From Eimeria necatrix (Eukaryota; Apicomplexa; Conoidasida; Eucoccidiorida; Eimeriidae), in NCBI RefSeq assembly GCF_000499385.1, contig NW_013655200.1, positions 124,150-188,149 of the forward strand: a DNA stretch of 64,000 nucleotides, written 5' to 3'. Below the pieces are notes generated by a model that saw only the letters and a list, made by a program, of their open reading frames with translations, searched no databases and was not told where the DNA came from. The stretch's first letter is position 1, and the number at the start of each line of letters is the position of its first letter. Positions 52,604 to 64,000 of the stretch are shown here, one piece after another. Made by a program: the position numbers and the translations under genes.

Positions 52604-53313
52604 TGAAGCGCAGCAGCTATGGCATCACCCCACTTAATAAATGACACATATCACGGTGATGCCGGCTGTAACTTGTGTAGTTGTTGCCTGTGCCCCCACG
52701 CAGACGATGCCAGGGCTCACGTAGCGTCGATTGATGGATGGGAGACTTTTCGCCAGCGGCATCATTCAGGATAGAACTCTTCCTTGCCAGTGAGACATCC
52801 ATAGATTCTTAGAGCCGATTTAAACAAATAAGTTGGTGATCATGATTGTAGAGCTTCGAGGTGTGGGGCGAAAGGCTCTTGAATGTACAAGACACAGCTT
52901 ATTGGGACCCCGCTCAGGGCTACTGGTTCTGATCACATGCAGAGATGTACACACATAGTCTTGAATTATTCAAATGAAATATATTAAGGTATAAAAAATT
53001 TCTGGTAGGTAAAGCTTACTAGTGCGTATTGTGTGTGTACGCTCCAGAACGCTGTTCCATGTGCGTAACAGGCACGTGTGGCATCCTCTGCGATCAGTTT
53101 GCTGGTTCCTGTTGGTAGGGCAGCTTTACTGCTTATTTCTTACGTTCACGCAGTTTAACTATCTTTGGGCGTTTTACCTCACTACTCGGAAAAGTTGTGC
53201 TCATCATGTGCTGCGGAAGCGCTTCCGTGTAGAAGCCCTTACCGGGCTTTGCGCCAACGTCCATGAACCGAGCGCACCTGACGGATTCTTGGGAAAAACC
53301 TTAAATCATCCCT
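52604..53313. other. Intergenic, nothing seen
   Basis: AT-rich spacer upstream of the helical-repeat gene (its promoter side) and of a possible plus-strand gene. No repeat or RNA gene recognised. Confidence 0.55.
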
Positions 53314-54316
53314 ATGCACATCCTGACTGCCTGGTTGTTGGCTGTGTCGTATTGTAGATCCTCTCCTAAAAGGCAGTGCTTGGTGATTTATAGCTTATTT
53401 TTCACAAAGTTGTCCTCATATGAGCTTCCTCTGCAGCCTCTTCTTGCTAAGACCTACTCAAGCTTGGGTCCTGATTCAAAAGTGCGTTATTTTTGGTAGA
53501 GACTAGCCAATAAAGGGCCCTAGACGGTTCCCCTACTTATGCAACACACCGAATAAGCAGCACACTGACGCAGGTGCCCCGTATCCCAGGAGTACAAGTA
53601 CGTTGAAGCACACTCCTACATAAAATGCTTGGAAAAAAAATGAGGTGTACCTGTGACCGCTCTCGAGTGTAATTGAAACTACTGCCACTTCGCTACATTT
53701 ACACCGTTATTGTTGGCCGTCGTTCTGCCCTGAGGACATTAGAGCCGCCTGCGCTATCTCCAGAGCAGTGCATACATTCTGATGCACAGGTAATTGTGGT
53801 AAAGGATAGAAAAGCAACTGTAAATGTATTTTTTTTAAACCGGCAGCTGTGCAGAGAACGGTTTGAAGTGAGGCGTCTGCCCGCCCATGGAGTTAAGGTC
53901 AAGATTACGCAAGCAGCGAACAGTATTCGAATCTGCAGGCCACATCTCAGGTGGTAATGCTTGCCAGTAGTGAATATGGTTAAGAAAGCCCAGAGCCAAA
54001 ATCGCTAGTCTCCCTGTATTTGTGCAGGTCTTGTGCAGTGGGGGGATGGACAGTCATTTTCGCCGCATTCAGGTTTCATATGGCTGGGCAACATCTAAGT
54101 GCCATAGTGTGCCTTTGGTCACTTCATCATGTCCATATTCAGAAAAGCTATAAATTGTACAAGACTGTAACGGTTCCTGATACAGAGTATTGCGAGTTCA
54201 TTTCCGGTGGTTTCTTGCACAAGTTGATTCCGGCTGTGGTTAAAAATCCCATTCAGTTTGCTTCATGCTATCTTTTTTCCAGCCCTTTATGTAGCGTCCT
54301 GTTAAGGCCTAACTGA
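53314..54316 (+). CDS. Possible small multi-exon secreted-protein gene
   Basis: Tentative. An ATG at 53314 opens with a signal-peptide-like MHILTAWLLAVSYC. Exon-like blocks with decent splice sites follow. One ends IHSDAQ/GTAATT near 53789, and 53847-53951 (RERFEVRRLPAHGVKVKITQ) starts after a polypyrimidine-AG and ends CTCAG/GTGGTA. Another starts at 54029 (SCAVGGWTVIF). A final frame contains YKLYKTVTVPDTEYCEF and stops at 54316. The blocks were not all shown to join in phase, and no family is recognised. It may equally be a set of chance frames. Confidence 0.28.
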
Positions 54317-55895
54317 CGTAGAGAACCTACCCAGCGAACACTCTACAAGCGAGCATAGCCTAGTATTCTTTACTCTTATCCTTCCAAGCCGCGGACACTC
54401 TTAGCAGCATTATATTTTCTCGTCTACTTATGCATACTGGTGAGAGAAAAAGTAGCGCTGTTGCTAAATTGTTCAGCTAGACACTAGGGCTGCTTTTTCC
54501 AATCCGATAGCCCTCACAAATACTTTTAACAAGTAAATCACCACAAGCATTAAACGTATGTTTTGCCCATAGCTTATCCTTTGGTTAGACGTTAATGCAT
54601 TTCCTTCTGTAAAGTGAAATATTCAGGACTGCTACTTCTTCAAGCTTCCTTCGAGGCTGGTGCTGACCAGTACCTAACTGCGAAGCCCCTCAATACCTCG
54701 CTCACTAAGGCGTGGTGGGTTATGTTGCGCCATGGAATATAACACTTGGTAGAGCTAGTGCCCCGCTAGTGGGGACAAAGCCAGGCACCAGTTAAACTAA
54801 AACTATTGATATTTAGATGTGCAAGGAGATAAAGCAACAGGGGTGCTCTTCCGCAAATATCGGCGGATCAAGTCTTGCATCCCCTATGCTCACAGCATTC
54901 CCTCGAACTGTTCAGTCGCACAGCAATCTCATATGGGTAAAGTGCTCTACTCCTGGCAAGTTCTAATAGTACAATGCTGTTCTCTAACCCACCTGAGCAA
55001 GGGCGAGTGCCTAAAAAATCGTAGTCCAGGACACTGGCCCCAACATGCATTATTCGATTTAAAAAGTACATAATACTGCGCAAGGGCATTTGCGTGACAT
55101 GAGGATACCTTTGGCTCACTAGGCTTTACGACTTCCCCAACAACAGATCAAACGAAAGTTCGACACATGGATAGACATGGCCAGTTCATGGGACTATACA
55201 ACAATGAAGTACTTAAGAATGTCATCAGCGCATGGTCCTATTGACTCGCTTGGACCACCTTTATTAAACTTGAGAACTTTATTATGTCTTCATGGGTCCA
55301 GTTTAATGGCGTACTACTGTGGAAACGATGTTCGATGAGCACTTACTCTCCAAGGGATTCGCACCCGCGACCATGGAGTAACCCTTTCGATCCTTCAAAT
55401 TGTCTAAATCCCTATGCCATATGCAAACCATCCGCAAAATTAAATTTAATTTCAGTTTGTCGTCATCGAAGCGAGCAGAGGGTCTGAGATTGAAGCAGAG
55501 CGCCTCCGTCGATTGCACTAACCATGGAGACCATTAACGTGCAGCCTGTTCTAAGTGTCAATGAGGCGGCACGCGTGGAGCTAATAAAATTAATGGAAAT
55601 CTGTGTTAAAGAAATTCTATATACATTCACAACTTCATAGTGACGTTTTATTCCTTCGCAACCTCTTTGCGCTTCGCGTGCCGCTTTCCGTGTCGCTCAC
55701 CCGCCTGGCAAAATGCGAGCGAGATCGCACCACCACCATGCTGCCTCTACCGGTGAGCGAACGCCCATTGGTGACTTCCGCGGAGCATCATATTTTAAAA
55801 GTGCAACTTTGCGCGACTATACTTTATTTTTGAACTATACAGGTCGACACTTTTTACATTTTTGAGGAGCGTCACTTTGTCCAATCTAAGTGAAA
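54317..55895. other. Intergenic, nothing firm
   Basis: Short frames only. Around 55340-55400 the minus strand holds a T-arm-like segment (GGGTGCGAATCCC) but not a complete tRNA. Confidence 0.55.
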
Positions 55896-56384
55896 ATGGA
55901 CCAGCCACAAGGAAGCCTCAGGGGCGCACAGGCGGGTTCCTCTAGTGATGAAGGAACCTCGAGAGTCGAGAAGCCCGTACAGGCAGGCAGCGAGCAATTA
56001 TCTGAGAACGGGAATCCAAGAGAAGAACAGGTTCATGAGGAAGCTCCTGAGCCACCAAGGCTACCAGATGAGCCTTGCTTCGCGAGGCCCAAACCCCATG
56101 GATTCGGTGTCAAGCAGCTTATTACAAGCTTCGGCGCCGCGATCTCAGCCTTGGGGTTGATGGTACAAGGATTGGGCAGTGCTGGGGGCAAAGGGTTGAG
56201 CCAACCAAGCGCCCCGATACTTCCCTCGGCGCCGAGCCCATTGGACCAGCAGCACGCCGGTGTTGAGCCAGTGCCAGGTTTGACTGAGCAGGAGGCCCAG
56301 GGGAAGCCCCATCTTCTCGAGCCCGTGCCAGATCCTGCTGATCCAGACGACATTTCAGAAGACCCTATGATGCCGGGAATGTAG
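55896..56384 (+). CDS. Small acidic Pro-rich protein with one hydrophobic segment
   Basis: Single uninterrupted frame, 162 residues from ATG 55896. The N-terminal 70 residues are Ser/Glu/Gln/Pro-rich and acidic. Residues about 73-102 form a Gly/Ala/Leu hydrophobic stretch (VKQLITSFGAAISALGLMVQ) that could be a membrane-associated helix. The C-terminal 60 residues are Pro/Glu/Asp-rich. Codon usage looks like the neighbouring exons. No signal peptide, no recognised family. It is convergent with TOM40. A short frame just after it (56407-56619) may be 3' UTR or a separate exon. Confidence 0.5.
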   Translation: MDQPQGSLRGAQAGSSSDEGTSRVEKPVQAGSEQLSENGNPREEQVHEEAPEPPRLPDEPCFARPKPHGFGVKQLITSFGAAISALGLMVQGLGSAGGKGLSQPSAPILPSAPSPLDQQHAGVEPVPGLTEQEAQGKPHLLEPVPDPADPDDISEDPMMPGM

Positions 56385-56854
56385 AGGGAGAACGCTGAGG
56401 CCCTCCGTGGCCTGTCTTTGTTGTGAGAGATCAAAGTATAGGCACCCACAGCGTGCCATGCCTGAAGTGGATGTAAATCCTGGGCGCCGTATTCAATATT
56501 TGTTTGCTAGTCGCGCGCCCGCGATGACAATATCTGGCCCTTCGTGTGAGTTCAACTTGGGGGGTCCAGGACGCCGAATCTACTGGCCGAGCACGAGCTC
56601 GCCGTTTATCAAACAGTGATTAGCTATTTTTTCCAACCGGTCTGTCTGTCTGTCTTGGTCTGCGTGTTCTTTAGTACGGGACTGCTCCATGTAGGTTACT
56701 TTGCAGGATACACATCAAGTTAAGTTAGGCACATGTTGTTTAGAGAAAGCGGAAGTCAGGTGAACTAGCTTCAGAGGGTGCACCTCTGCCAGCCAGGGAA
56801 CAAAAGATCAGATAGATTATGACTGCGTAGCTGACAACCCGAGGCCAAGAACAG

Positions 56855-59535
56855 TTAGTTTTGTGGCTGCGACGGCGAAGCGTCAGGAGGGGGTACGACG
56901 TGCATGAGGAACCCGAACTTGTAGGTGCCCCTCCAATAGTCTATCAACCCACTAACGCCAAATCCGTTGTAGTCTTGTGCAAAAACAGATATTCGCCCGC
57001 AACTGTCTATGAGCCCCTGTACTCGAGCCTGGCGGAAGAGGTACTCCCAACCCTGCACACAATCGCATCACAAGACCCAACAAAGTCTACCCACAACAAC
57101 AACAAAGTCTACCCACAAGTCTACACAGTCAACGTTCTCTTGTGGATGAATGCGAGCGGAAGTGTACCACTCTCAACGCCGACTCAGTTTCTGGGTGGCT
57201 ATATTCGAACTCCGACGCCATGGAGAGCCTGTCCGTAACCTGAAAGCAAGCCTCAGTATAGTCATCGCGCAATGTAGGAGCTGCGCGTTCTTGTAAAAAA
57301 ATAGCCCAGTCAAATGGGTCTTATTGGCTGGGTGCACTAGCTTTTAAATAACAAAATTACATTCCTACAGCTGTGGAGAAGTCCAGCCATGGATTATTCA
57401 TTCAGGAAGAAAATATTAATACGAGGATGCTCTGAACGTCAATATCGGCTGGGTTTCGTTCAAAATGCACTCATCCGTCGTAGCCGTACCTTTCTGGCAT
57501 ACTGCACTTTGCAGGTGTGCGTAAGCTTTGTAAGACCCGCAGGAGACTTGAAATCTGGCTGTTGACTCAGTTGACCTAAAAATATTGCATGGGAACAACA
57601 CAGTAAAGTCATGAATAGACAGAACCGACAGAGATCCAAGCCGTATCAGTCAAACCCTCACTCACAATGCTACCCAGTTTTCAACCATGTTGAAGTCCAG
57701 CTAGTAGAGTAGGCACAACGCAACTTACATGAGACAACCGACTGTTTGTCAAGGTTGTAACGGCCCCCCACAGCCAACATCGAGGCACCATTGGCACCCT
57801 GAGAGGCAAAGCAAAACAGGGATAGTTTTAGATGAGGCACAAGAAAGCCTGGAACTGCACCAGGCTCCCGCGCGGAAAGACATTGCATGCTCTTCAGACA
57901 TGAAGACTAAAACCCTTAACTTAAGAGTTATTTGCAGTGGTCAACTTGCCACGTAAGTTATTTCGCAGCCGGCCTGCAGCCTTGGAGTCAGTACTTGAGA
58001 AAACATTCCGTCCAAAATCCAACAGGCTGCATTGGCACACACACTGTAAGCTTCCCCGTATTCCTCACGAACTGCGCGACATTTTGCAAAGTCTGTTATC
58101 TTAGTTGTAAAGAAAAGAAGGCTGCAGCTACCAAGTGACTGCTGAAGGTGATTTTCGTATTATGAGCTCTTCGCTTACACTGCCAGGCGACCTTCAAAGA
58201 CGAGGCCCAGTCCCGGCCTGTATTATCGAGGGAGATTTCATAAAAATTCCGTTGCTCGTCTTTGAGAGACGAGTTGAAGTTCAATTTGAGGTCTGCACTC
58301 TGGCAGAGAGTCTTTATAACTCTGAACAGTTAAAAGCCACGATTCACATGTGCCGAACACATGAAATTTAATGCCCACTACGGTGCATTGGTGACCAAAA
58401 TATGAAACTCTGGCCTTAAATCATTATGAATGGCATAGGAATAGATCATTTATCGGCACGATTCTGAGTACTACTCTATGTATATTTGGCACGGTATTGG
58501 CTACGGCTGGCTCACAAATAAAGTCTGCCTGTGCCTGAAACGGGACAAGAACACCATATTTTACTTCTGCGCCACCTCACCTGCCTTGAAGCGATCCATC
58601 TGTGCCAAGCTTTGCCATTGCAAAAAAATGCGGCGGCGGTGGCTGGGCGTTCTCGCCCTGGCTTGGATCTGGGGGGGGCGAGATTGCCACCGTTGGGCCA
58701 AACTGATACGAGTACCCACACTCACGTAGCTGGGTCCCAAGGCAGAAGCTGTGGCACGTTTGGAGGTACTTATTTACCTGGATCACCAAGGAACAGTGAC
58801 ACATTCGCCAGCCCTTCCCAGTCTTTCGTGCAACACCAGTGGAAACTTTTCGAAGAGCTGCGGGGAAAGCAGCTAAAGTCGACTGCTTACCTGTTTTGCA
58901 CCTTCCAAACGGAATCCATCAAAAGTGTCTTGACCGGAGATGTTCATCCATTCTCGAGAAAAATGCTCAAAGGGTATCGGCTGCGTGAGTCTGCGGCAAT
59001 GGACCGATGCACAAGCAGCAATGCACTGTGCTATGAATGCCAGCACATATCCAGCAATATGTGTCAGTGCGTTTTATTTTCATGAATTCAAAGTGGAGAT
59101 ACTTGCGCCCAGCAGGAGGGACGCTCGTTGAAGTACGCAGTGCGAGTACGCAGTATGCGGTCGCTGTGCTGGGCTCTAGCAGAAAGCCAGAGGGAAAAAG
59201 GTGTACACTGACTGCGGCTTCTTTGGAGGCTCTGGTGTCTGCTCATTTTCTCTTGCCAGAGCATCTAAACGAGCCTTTTCTTTTCTGTCCACAGCGGCCG
59301 GAGCGTCGCTGGAAGCTGGTTGCGACTCCTTCGAGCCGCCAAAGAAGCCCAGGCCTGGAACACCCAAGAATCCGGTGCTCTTTTCTGAACAGCGGGCAAC
59401 TGCAGGCGAATCATCCTTCCCTACTGAGACCGATGACGCACATCTTGAACGACCAGCCCGGACTGACTCTCCCCGTCGCTGGCGGCACCCGTCGGCAGGC
59501 TGGTCGCCGCGCCGCAAGAAATCAAAGAAGGGCAT
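56855..59535 (-). CDS. TOM40: TOM40, mitochondrial outer-membrane import channel (about 9 exons)
   Basis: Beta-barrel pore of the TOM complex. Exons that join in phase: 59535-59209, 58980-58891, 58857-58787, 58748-58581, 58297-58179, 58026-57953, 57798-57729, 57558-57490. The last exon ends at 56855 (its acceptor near 57.0 kb not settled). Family landmarks: FEHFSREWMNISGQDTFDGF and GAKQLF (start of the barrel), GYSYQFGPTVAIS, FAMAKLGTDGSLQG (matching GxMDxxGSLNA of other TOM40s) and ISLDNTGRDWASSLKVAW. Then come VLTPRLQAGCEITY, GASMLAVGGRYNLD and a terminal YKFGFLMHVV beta-signal. Exon 1 adds about 109 residues before the barrel: basic, Ser/Ala/Pro-rich, with a Lys/Glu/Arg helix. This is longer than usual. 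Open plus-strand frames here are shadows. Confidence 0.9.
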
Positions 59536-59645
59536 TGTCGGAAGAAGAGAGAGAGACGGGTTATATATTCTGCCTATTACTCGTCTTTCTCTAATCTTAC
59601 GAGCCGCGTCAGCCCCGTTACTCGTGGGGCGGTCGATGGGGCCCA

Positions 59646-59657
59646 GCATGCATGCAT
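59646..59657. promoter_or_regulatory. Overlapping GCATGC motifs upstream of TOM40
   Basis: GCATGCATGCAT lies about 110 bp before the TOM40 ATG and contains overlapping TGCATGC-type sites on both strands. It is the same motif as the pair upstream of SDHB. A regulatory role is inferred from position and the known use of TGCATGC elements in coccidia. Confidence 0.4.
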
Positions 59658-62600
59658 CGAAATACACACTCGGCCGTGCTTGTCAGCGGACAAAGGCGTT
59701 TCTTGTATCTTTCTTAAGCACGCTAGACGGTCTAAAGCCTGTAACAATGCCACATTGGGACGCATAGATGCAATGAGCGGATCAGGGCCCCATGACAGTT
59801 CCATGAGTGCGGGCATGGCGGAAGCGTTGAACTCCGTTAAGTGACCAGTAGAGCATTTAGCGTTTTTGAACGATATCTAAGAAGAGCATGGTATTTTGTT
59901 TTTCCTCCACATGAGAACTGTGTTCGTGCCTCCCGAAGGCGCCTGGAGAGAGGGGTCTTCTCACAGTTCCTTTGGAGACTCTGAGCTTCTCTTTCTAGTT
60001 TTACGCTAGTGCTTTTTCCTTCCTAAAGCTTCCCAATCGACCTTTTATCTTTTGCGTAAACTCAGAGAGCATCTCTTACTTCATTGCTCCCTGGTACGCA
60101 TTCGTATCGGTGGTAAAACGCCACCGTAGACTAGGTCTCTTCCCTCATTTCCCTTTTGCTCGCACATGTTCAAGTACGCTATAGGCTTTGTAATTTTCAG
60201 GACATTTTCACAGCATGACGTAGTCTGGTAGAATATGCCGATAAACATTAGGAGTAGGGCAGCAAAAGAGCAGGAAATTTTCTTTTTGGAAGGGCCCTCA
60301 GAAAACGGTATAGAGCAGGCCAGGAGAGCTGTTTGAAGTGCCATAATGATTTTGCATTCCTACCAGAGCTCCCTTAAGAGGAGCTGGAAGCTGCGGTTGA
60401 AGTAAAATTGACCACTTCTTCCAAAGAAAACGCAGCGGACACATGCTCCATAAAGTTGGTATTGGCCCTCAGATTAGACTATTTTCAGCGCAGAATATCC
60501 TATTGTTGTCACTCATCATTGCTGCAGCTCAGTTCCCACATATTGTACTCCGGAGCACCCTTCTGCGCAAAGTCTCAGAAGGCGACTGGGACTCTCTTTG
60601 AAGATAGCGAGACAGAGTGACGCTTTAGTCGTCCCTCCGTTGTCATATGAATGTCTTTAAAAATGTAAATTTGCCTGCGAATGGCTGAATTTAGTAAAAT
60701 AGAGGCTTTCGGATTTTCGGCCAAAGCACGAGCACTGAAGGCCGGCGGCGATCCAACACACATGCCGCTCACTATCCCGAAGTAACTGACCATTCCGAGC
60801 TTTTTGCTGCGTGTTTTGTCCTGATCCGTTTGCTCATAGCATCATGACCTAGCCGCAAGCCAGCTGTTATTTTCACATCTAAAACCATCAGTTTGTGGAC
60901 GGTTTCTTCCTACCATCAAGTGCCAGCGTACGGGGATTTGCCAATCGGCGCACCTCGGCACACTTGCTCCGCTGGTATACACCAAGCGGCTAACTGGTGT
61001 CGCCACTCTTCAAACTCATTTTCTCGTATCCTCCGCAGACTAGTCGGCATGTGCCGAGGTAGGTAGCCGCTGGCTTTCGTGTGCATGCCTCTGCAGGTTC
61101 CCCGTTATTTGATTCCATGCCAGTTTTCTTCTGCCTAGTCGGCTTGATTTTGGAAAATTCATGGAGCCGCTGACTCCACTAACGCTGTTTACACTATCAT
61201 ACACTCCCCTGTTTCTGGCGTGCGGTTGTGGACGGCACACCAGACGCTCCTCGAAGTGGAACGAATCCTTCCGAAATCATCGTAGAACGAACTACATTAC
61301 ACAGAGATCACAGAAACTAGGCCTTCCACTCACTGGCCTCCGGGAAGCTTCAGCGTACGCGGCTTTGCAGCTTCGGGTGGTGCTGCTCGGGCGCTGGAAT
61401 ATCAGCCAGCGCGATGCCTATTGTCGCACTCAGCTGTTTTTAGGTTCATTTGTGTCTCAAAGGTACGATTTATACTTTAAGCGGCACATAATCTGCAACT
61501 GTTTATGTTTTAGGAGTGCCGCGTGCAGCAGTAACGGCAAGCGGCCTCAATCTTATGGCTTAGTATACAAACTACTCTTCAGGCTTCTGTGGGTTTGCAC
61601 TCAGTCCTGAGCAACGGGAACTCCACCGCGAGACACAGTCCTCAAGTCAAGCTGTACTTCTTTTGTCTTTCTATTGAACTACAGATATTTCCTGTGTAGG
61701 ATACCTAGGTGCCTGGTCACACTTAACGTAGCGAAGTATGGAGCATCAAGACCCTAGGGCAGATTTCGTGGGTAGAGCTCTGTCGAGCCTATTTAGGATA
61801 AGGGCAATCTAAACCAGGGGAGCCCACGCTAAATCTTGGTAGCTGCAAAACCTAAATTTCTCTTTTGGACCCAAGAAAAGCTGCGACAATATTATTTATC
61901 TGATATAGGCGTAGCAGGAGTGAGGCCGCTCACCGGCTGTGCTGCATGTGCCACTCCTAAAACATAAGTAGTTGCAAATTGTATTCCGTTCAAAGTGTGA
62001 AGTGTAGCTTTGAGACACAAAAGTAAACGAAAAGCAACTGAGAGCAAGAGTAGGCGTCGCGGCAGGAGAAGGGCGAGCCCAATAAACCACCTTTGGAACC
62101 ACCCCAGCGAGTTAATATGGCCTTTTTTGTTTAGCTTTTTTCCAGACAATGTCAGATTTGTCGATGGGTGATAAAAGTTGCCGTAGGACCAAATAAGAAC
62201 TGGAAAGTTTTCTTTAGGATGAATAAGGTGATACCTTCTATGTAGAAAGGAGAACAGCACCATGCTTGAATATTAAATGGCATACATCTGCTATACTTTC
62301 GCTCAGGCCATTGAAAAACTAAAGATGTTAGAGCACCCCATTTTTGTTGTAAACCGGTCCGTTGCTGCTATGGCCGCTGCATATGGTCTAGCTTCAGTTT
62401 CCTGCCACTGGCCATTGCCTACGCCACTTTGATTCTCCAAAAAGATCAATCTAAAAACATATACGCTTCATCGCTATCTATCTACTGGCCTTTGGCTCCC
62501 CATATAGCCTATAATCATGTCGTTGTATTGCAAGTGCAAAACTCAAACTAGAAGTTCCTGCTGTCGAGCAGTATCTCGGGGAGCCCAACTCCGCGTACAA

Positions 62601-63583
62601 GATGCTTCCGACGAAATTTTAGGAGCGAGTGGGACAAATTCTACACAGAAAGACAATAAATACAAAGTTTTTAATTTGATACCTCACTTGAAAGCGCCGC
62701 GCTCTTAAATGAACGCAGCATCTATGCCAACAAGGCCGTTTATTAGGGCAGGCTGTTGCAAGCCACTCTAAGGACTACCGGCTACAGCTGTTAATAAATC
62801 AGCCAGTTCGGATCAAAATAAGTACTCGGCTTCAAAAAAGGCACTATGAAAAAGAGAAGCCCTATCAAGTCATTGTTCGGCTACCTCAGTACTGCACCGA
62901 ACAGACGCACTGCCACTGCACCCAATAATGGCTTCATCGAGACTTTGCGCAGACACGCTCCCGAGAGTTTCTGATATCAGAATTGATCAATTGAAGGCAT
63001 ACTGGAGCAAAGGTGGGTAGTATCAGGTTACAACTCGCAAAAAACATGAAAGGCTACCGTTCTGCTGTGGCCCGTAGGCCGGCTCGTGCAGCTTTTCCGA
63101 GTGTCCAACTTTCCAGTCGGGCCGATTTGAATAAAAGAATGAGTAGTATTTGAAAGTATTACAGCAGTAGGTTTTATAAAAGATTCAGTGTAACGGAAAG
63201 TGCCGCATCCAGATAGCGGTTGGTGCCACCAGACAGCCAGGCTGAAGGTACCGCGGGGCTGTATGCAGGAAGCACCCGCACCGGGGTGAGCTGGGTGGTT
63301 CAGGTGTCGCTTCTTTGCGATTTGATGCGAAAGGCATGTGATCTTCAAATACATGAAATAATCAGACAGTTGTTGTGGAGCAGAGACGAGCAAGTCTCTC
63401 GTAAAGCAGCCCACCGGGCGCTCTGTGCACTGTAGCAGGCTTCTGCGCTTGCGTGTGGCGTGGCAGCACTTAGTGTGCAGGTGTCGGAGGGCATTCTTTA
63501 GGAGCCGTTGCAGAGAGTTTGGGTTGCTTACACGGTTTCTAGGCATAACATAAACATAGTTAAGCACAAGATTTGTTGAACAG
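59658..63583. other. Gene-poor region with an old inverted repeat
   Basis: About 3.9 kb. A minus frame at 60081-60344 (87 codons, ATG start, one hydrophobic stretch) and a plus frame at 61161-61610 (149 codons) are the best candidates but lack motifs; the latter overlaps one arm of the inverted repeat. No RNA gene seen. Confidence 0.5.
61395..62080. repeat. Diverged inverted repeat (arms about 160 bp)
   Basis: The plus strand at about 61395-61560 resembles the reverse complement of about 61915-62080. Shared blocks include TTTGTGTCTCAAAG, GTTTTAGGAGTG and GCGGCCTCA in the same order. Translated in one frame both arms carry ALSCF and YVLGV..AA...SGL, with the plus arm broken by a stop. They look like two fragments of one duplicated gene or element. 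Confidence 0.75.
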
Positions 63584-64000
63584 ATGAGGGATGGATTCAG
63601 AGGCCGGGGCAGGGGCCGCGGTGGCGGAGGCTGGCGGGGCAGCCAGCGCGCAACAATTGCCGAATCGCATGAACAGCAGTGGAAAAGTGGCCTTGGGTTA
63701 GTCCCCGGGCAAGAGTCGCGTCACTTTAACCCGCGAGAGGCCCGCGCAAGGCCCGAGAGAGAGGCAGAGCCGCCGCACGGGTCCGTGCCTGTGCATTCCA
63801 CAGCGCCGCACAGGCGCCGCCACCAAGCCCAGGGCCTCCGTAAGGAACGCGCAGCCCCGTACGAGGCCCGGGCTGGCCTGCTGCCTCACGGGGCGCCCCC
63901 GGGGGCCCCCAGAGGGCCGCCGCTGCCGCTGGGGGGGAGGGGGGGGGCTGTGGAGGCGGTGGAGGGGCCGCTGGCTTGCGCAGCGCCGCTGCAGGGCTGC
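63584..64000 (+). CDS. RGG-box protein, 5' exon (truncated by window end)
   Basis: From ATG 63584 the frame stays open to the last base (139 codons, no stop). The first 20 residues are an RGG/GRG box (MRDGFRGRGRGRGGGG), a typical RNA-binding or methylarginine region. After that the sequence is rich in Arg, Glu, Pro, Ala and Gly. GC content rises sharply towards the end. RGG boxes occur at the start of several apicomplexan RNA-binding proteins, including Argonaute, but nothing downstream is visible to decide. In-frame stop upstream was not checked beyond about 50 bp. Confidence 0.6.
   Translation, partial: MRDGFRGRGRGRGGGGWRGSQRATIAESHEQQWKSGLGLVPGQESRHFNPREARARPEREAEPPHGSVPVHSTAPHRRRHQAQGLRKERAAPYEARAGLLPHGAPPGAPRGPPLPLGGRGGAVEAVEGPLACAAPLQGC

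Noticed and set aside
55330..55410. Possible tRNA on the minus strand (GGGTGCGAATCCC T-arm-like segment)
   Set aside because: The T-stem does not pair fully and there is no D-arm, anticodon arm or acceptor stem at the right spacing.
58531..59085. Long plus-strand frame (184 codons)
   Set aside because: It lies opposite TOM40 exons 2-4, which have matched splice sites, closed phases and family motifs. The plus frame is a shadow.

Overview
The window looks like nuclear DNA of a coccidian apicomplexan, most likely an Eimeria-type genome. The first 5 kb are saturated with CTG/CAG trinucleotide tracts, a known hallmark of Eimeria chromosomes. Genes are split into many short exons by GT..AG introns of roughly 30-500 bp. 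The housekeeping proteins read as apicomplexan-type eukaryotic orthologues, and a decayed chromodomain Ty3/gypsy (chromovirus-like) element is present. No database search was run. All exon joins were worked out by eye from splice signals, reading phase and remembered family motifs.

Layout. 1-5000: CTG/CAG-rich tract running into ALG7 (+, 3915-7621), the first enzyme of the dolichol-linked N-glycan pathway. 9506-11724: succinate dehydrogenase iron-sulfur subunit SDHB (+), convergent with ribosomal protein RPL11 (-, 12501-13766), whose second intron holds a 115-bp tandem duplication. 15.2-18.2 kb: degenerate gypsy/chromovirus element with a 239-bp tandem duplication inside its integrase. 18.2-21.4 kb: gene-poor, with a perfect hairpin. 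21.4-32.4 kb: three unrecognised genes. Two are paralogues facing each other on opposite strands (21379-23943 + and 31067-32375 -). They flank an 884-residue predicted secretory protein (26393-30530 +). 35.8-38.8 kb: class III alcohol dehydrogenase/GSNO reductase (-), ten exons. 41.3-43.3 kb: CaM-kinase/CDPK-like kinase with an acylation motif and no EF-hands (+). 45.4-46.5 kb: SR splicing factor (-). 47.8-49.8 kb: unrecognised coiled-coil protein (+). 50.9-52.6 kb: Leu/Ala-rich helical-repeat-like protein (-). 53.3-56.4 kb: one possible gene and one small acidic/proline-rich protein (+). 56.9-59.5 kb: TOM40, the mitochondrial outer-membrane import channel (-), with an extra N-terminal extension. 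59.5-63.6 kb: gene-poor, with an old inverted repeat. 63584-end: first exon of an RGG-box protein, cut by the window edge.

Functional view. The recognisable genes are mostly housekeeping: ER N-glycosylation (ALG7), respiration (SDHB), mitochondrial import (TOM40), translation (RPL11), formaldehyde/GSNO detoxification (ADH5) and splicing (SR protein). Regulation is represented by the kinase. The least ordinary part is 21-32 kb, where lineage-specific predicted membrane/secreted proteins sit together. Other features worth attention are perfect hairpins in gene-free DNA, TGCATGC motif clusters upstream of both SDHB and TOM40, and an ALG7 membrane helix that appears to be written by a trinucleotide repeat.
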